Below are positions 62,410 through 64,000 of a DNA stretch of 64,000 bases, in pieces. The stretch spans positions 19,683,975 through 19,747,974 of the forward strand of contig NC_034415.1 in assembly GCF_002078875.1 (NCBI RefSeq), read 5' to 3'. The notes under the pieces are model-generated. The model was not told the DNA's origin, searched no databases, and saw only the letters and a program-made list of their open reading frames with translations. The translations under genes were made by a program, and so were the position numbers. Each line of letters begins with the position of its first letter. Within the stretch, counting starts at the first letter, position 1. Origin of the DNA: Numida meleagris. Taxonomy: Eukaryota > Chordata > Aves > Galliformes > Numididae.

Positions 62410-64000
62410 GAGGGTGGGAGAAGGAATGAATTAAAGAAAAAAAAGTCATTAAGGCATAGCTTTAGTTTACTTTTGCAATAAGTGCACATCTTGCAGTAGG
62501 GTAGCAAAACTCTAGGAAGCATTTACCCCCTGTTGAAGCTTAGGAGATTAAGTACCTCGTATCCCTGACCTGTTCCTGGGCAGCATCCTGTGCTGCAGCA
62601 TGAGGATGACTCACGCAGAGTGGAGGAAGATCACTGCCCCAGTCCTGAAGCCCAGGTGCTGGTCACATCCCTGATACACCGCAGTCTGCCACAGCAACCA
62701 TGACATTCCGTGTGTGCCGGGCACTGAAGGCTGGGCTTTGCACAGAGCTGGGATGCTGAGCTTCACGTGGAGGAAATGCTGGTTGTAAGAGGAACAAGTA
62801 CGGTGCAGCTGGGAAATTCAGCTTCTGCTAAGGTCACAGCTGCCTGTTGCACTCAGCCAACTCTGGTACTTAAAGTACTTGAGCGAAGAAATCCCAGCTT
62901 TCATGTAGGTAGCTGTGCAGCCCCCCAGATCCCTCCTCTGAGCCTTTACTGTCGAGGATTGGAGTGCCCAAATTCTGCTCAATTTCTCTGTAGACCCATT
63001 TCGGTTATCTGGCTGGGGACAATACTCGATTTCCACCACCATTTCAGGATCACAGCCCTCTAGCACAGAGGTAGGAAAACTGGACTCCCAATATGCTGCA
63101 CCTGGAAATTTCCAGATCTGATCTTCAAAGCTAAAAAGAAAAGCTGATAAACAGCAATCACACCAGCTCCTTTTGGTAGATAAAAGACTTTCCAACATAT
63201 TTTTCCAGTTTGCCTGTCATCTCCTGCAGCAGAGCTGCGGTCAGGACGATCCTTCCCTCGGTCACACTTCAGGCTCTGGTCTTCCAATTAGCTCCATCTT
63301 ATGCGGCTGTAGTCAGAGGGTGCTGCTGCACACACGACTCAGGGCAGGATCCACCTTGCAATCAGACCTCAAGCTGATGATACATCTTAGGGAAAGCCCC
63401 AGCTTTGCCATGTGATGAAATATTAAAAGCTGGTAAGAGGCGGAGCGCTCCGCCTGAGTAAGCAGACATTTGGGCAGAATCATTTTTTTTTTTTGGTGCA
63501 GAAGAGTATTTTGGGATATTTCTCTTGCTTTAATATGAAGCATTCTGTATCGCTTCATCTGCTCCTCAGCTGTGAGCTGGAAATTTGAGGTGGATTTTAA
63601 TTGCAAAAAAGAGGGTGTGGAAAAGTTTAGTCAGCACAAAAGTTTAACCTCTCTAACAAAGTCTATAAATTTGCTGTAAGGATAAGGCAAAGGCACTCCC
63701 TTTCCTGTCTAAATGCTTAGGAGGAGAAACATTTAATCAAAACCCACTGTGGTACACATGAGCTGTGTGAGTGGCGTTCCCCGTCTCATATTTACAACCT
63801 GAAATTTAAAATCAGGGTGAACACAGTCTCTACGATTTTGTTACTTGCTTCATAGCTCCTTTTAAAATACTTTCAGCATGTTCTGAATATTAAATAAAAA
63901 ATAATAGAATGGTCTAAAAATTAATTGGGAAAAAAAAAAAGAATTGGGCTGAATTTAGTTTCCAGAAGACTCTGCTTTTACTAGTGTGAAAGTGATGATT
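62410..64000. other. Intergenic to window end
   Basis: No gene recognised. A 126-codon minus-strand frame (62818-63198) has no known motif. By synteny PTPRF should lie further right; no part of it is seen. Confidence 0.35.

Noticed and set aside
62818..63198. 126-codon minus-strand ORF near the right end.
   Set aside because: No motif, no splice or promoter context, and length within chance for 64 kb.

Overview
The window looks like a gene-dense stretch of a bird chromosome, most likely a galliform such as chicken. The evidence is compact vertebrate introns, several CR1 LINE copies ending in the bird-type octamer tail (and no Alu or L1), and a gene order that matches the vertebrate SZT2-HYI-PTPRF block. 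The species is an inference; no database search was possible.

Positions 1-28,345 (+ strand) hold the 3' two thirds of SZT2, the large scaffold of the KICSTOR complex, which ties GATOR1 to the lysosome and so restrains mTORC1 when nutrients are low. I traced 46 coding exons by following reading frame and splice phase. They join without a break into 6,999 coding bases (2,332 residues plus a stop); the N-terminal third lies left of the window. The 3' UTR ends near 28,890. Two further in-frame exon candidates (9736-9786, 10026-10097) and one candidate cassette exon (22291-22356) may be alternative exons.

Positions 29,360-31,913 (- strand) hold all of HYI, a putative hydroxypyruvate isomerase of the xylose-isomerase-like TIM-barrel family, in seven exons (281 residues). 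It is tail to tail with SZT2 and starts in a CpG island. A second in-frame ATG 35 codons upstream lies in a near-perfect TISU/YY1 context.

Positions 32,000-64,000 contain no gene that I can support. By synteny this is the regulatory flank ahead of PTPRF, which is not reached. It has two textures. From 32 to 43 kb, GC-rich filler is broken by AT-rich islands dense in homeodomain, POU octamer and RFX-type sites, plus a 23-bp-period array of E-boxes. From 43 to 56.5 kb there are many LINE relics: recent CR1 copies, and old ones still showing reverse-transcriptase motifs. A short open stretch near 47.7 kb resembles a Ty3/Gypsy reverse transcriptase. From 56.5 to 64 kb the sequence is AT-rich and mostly unidentified.
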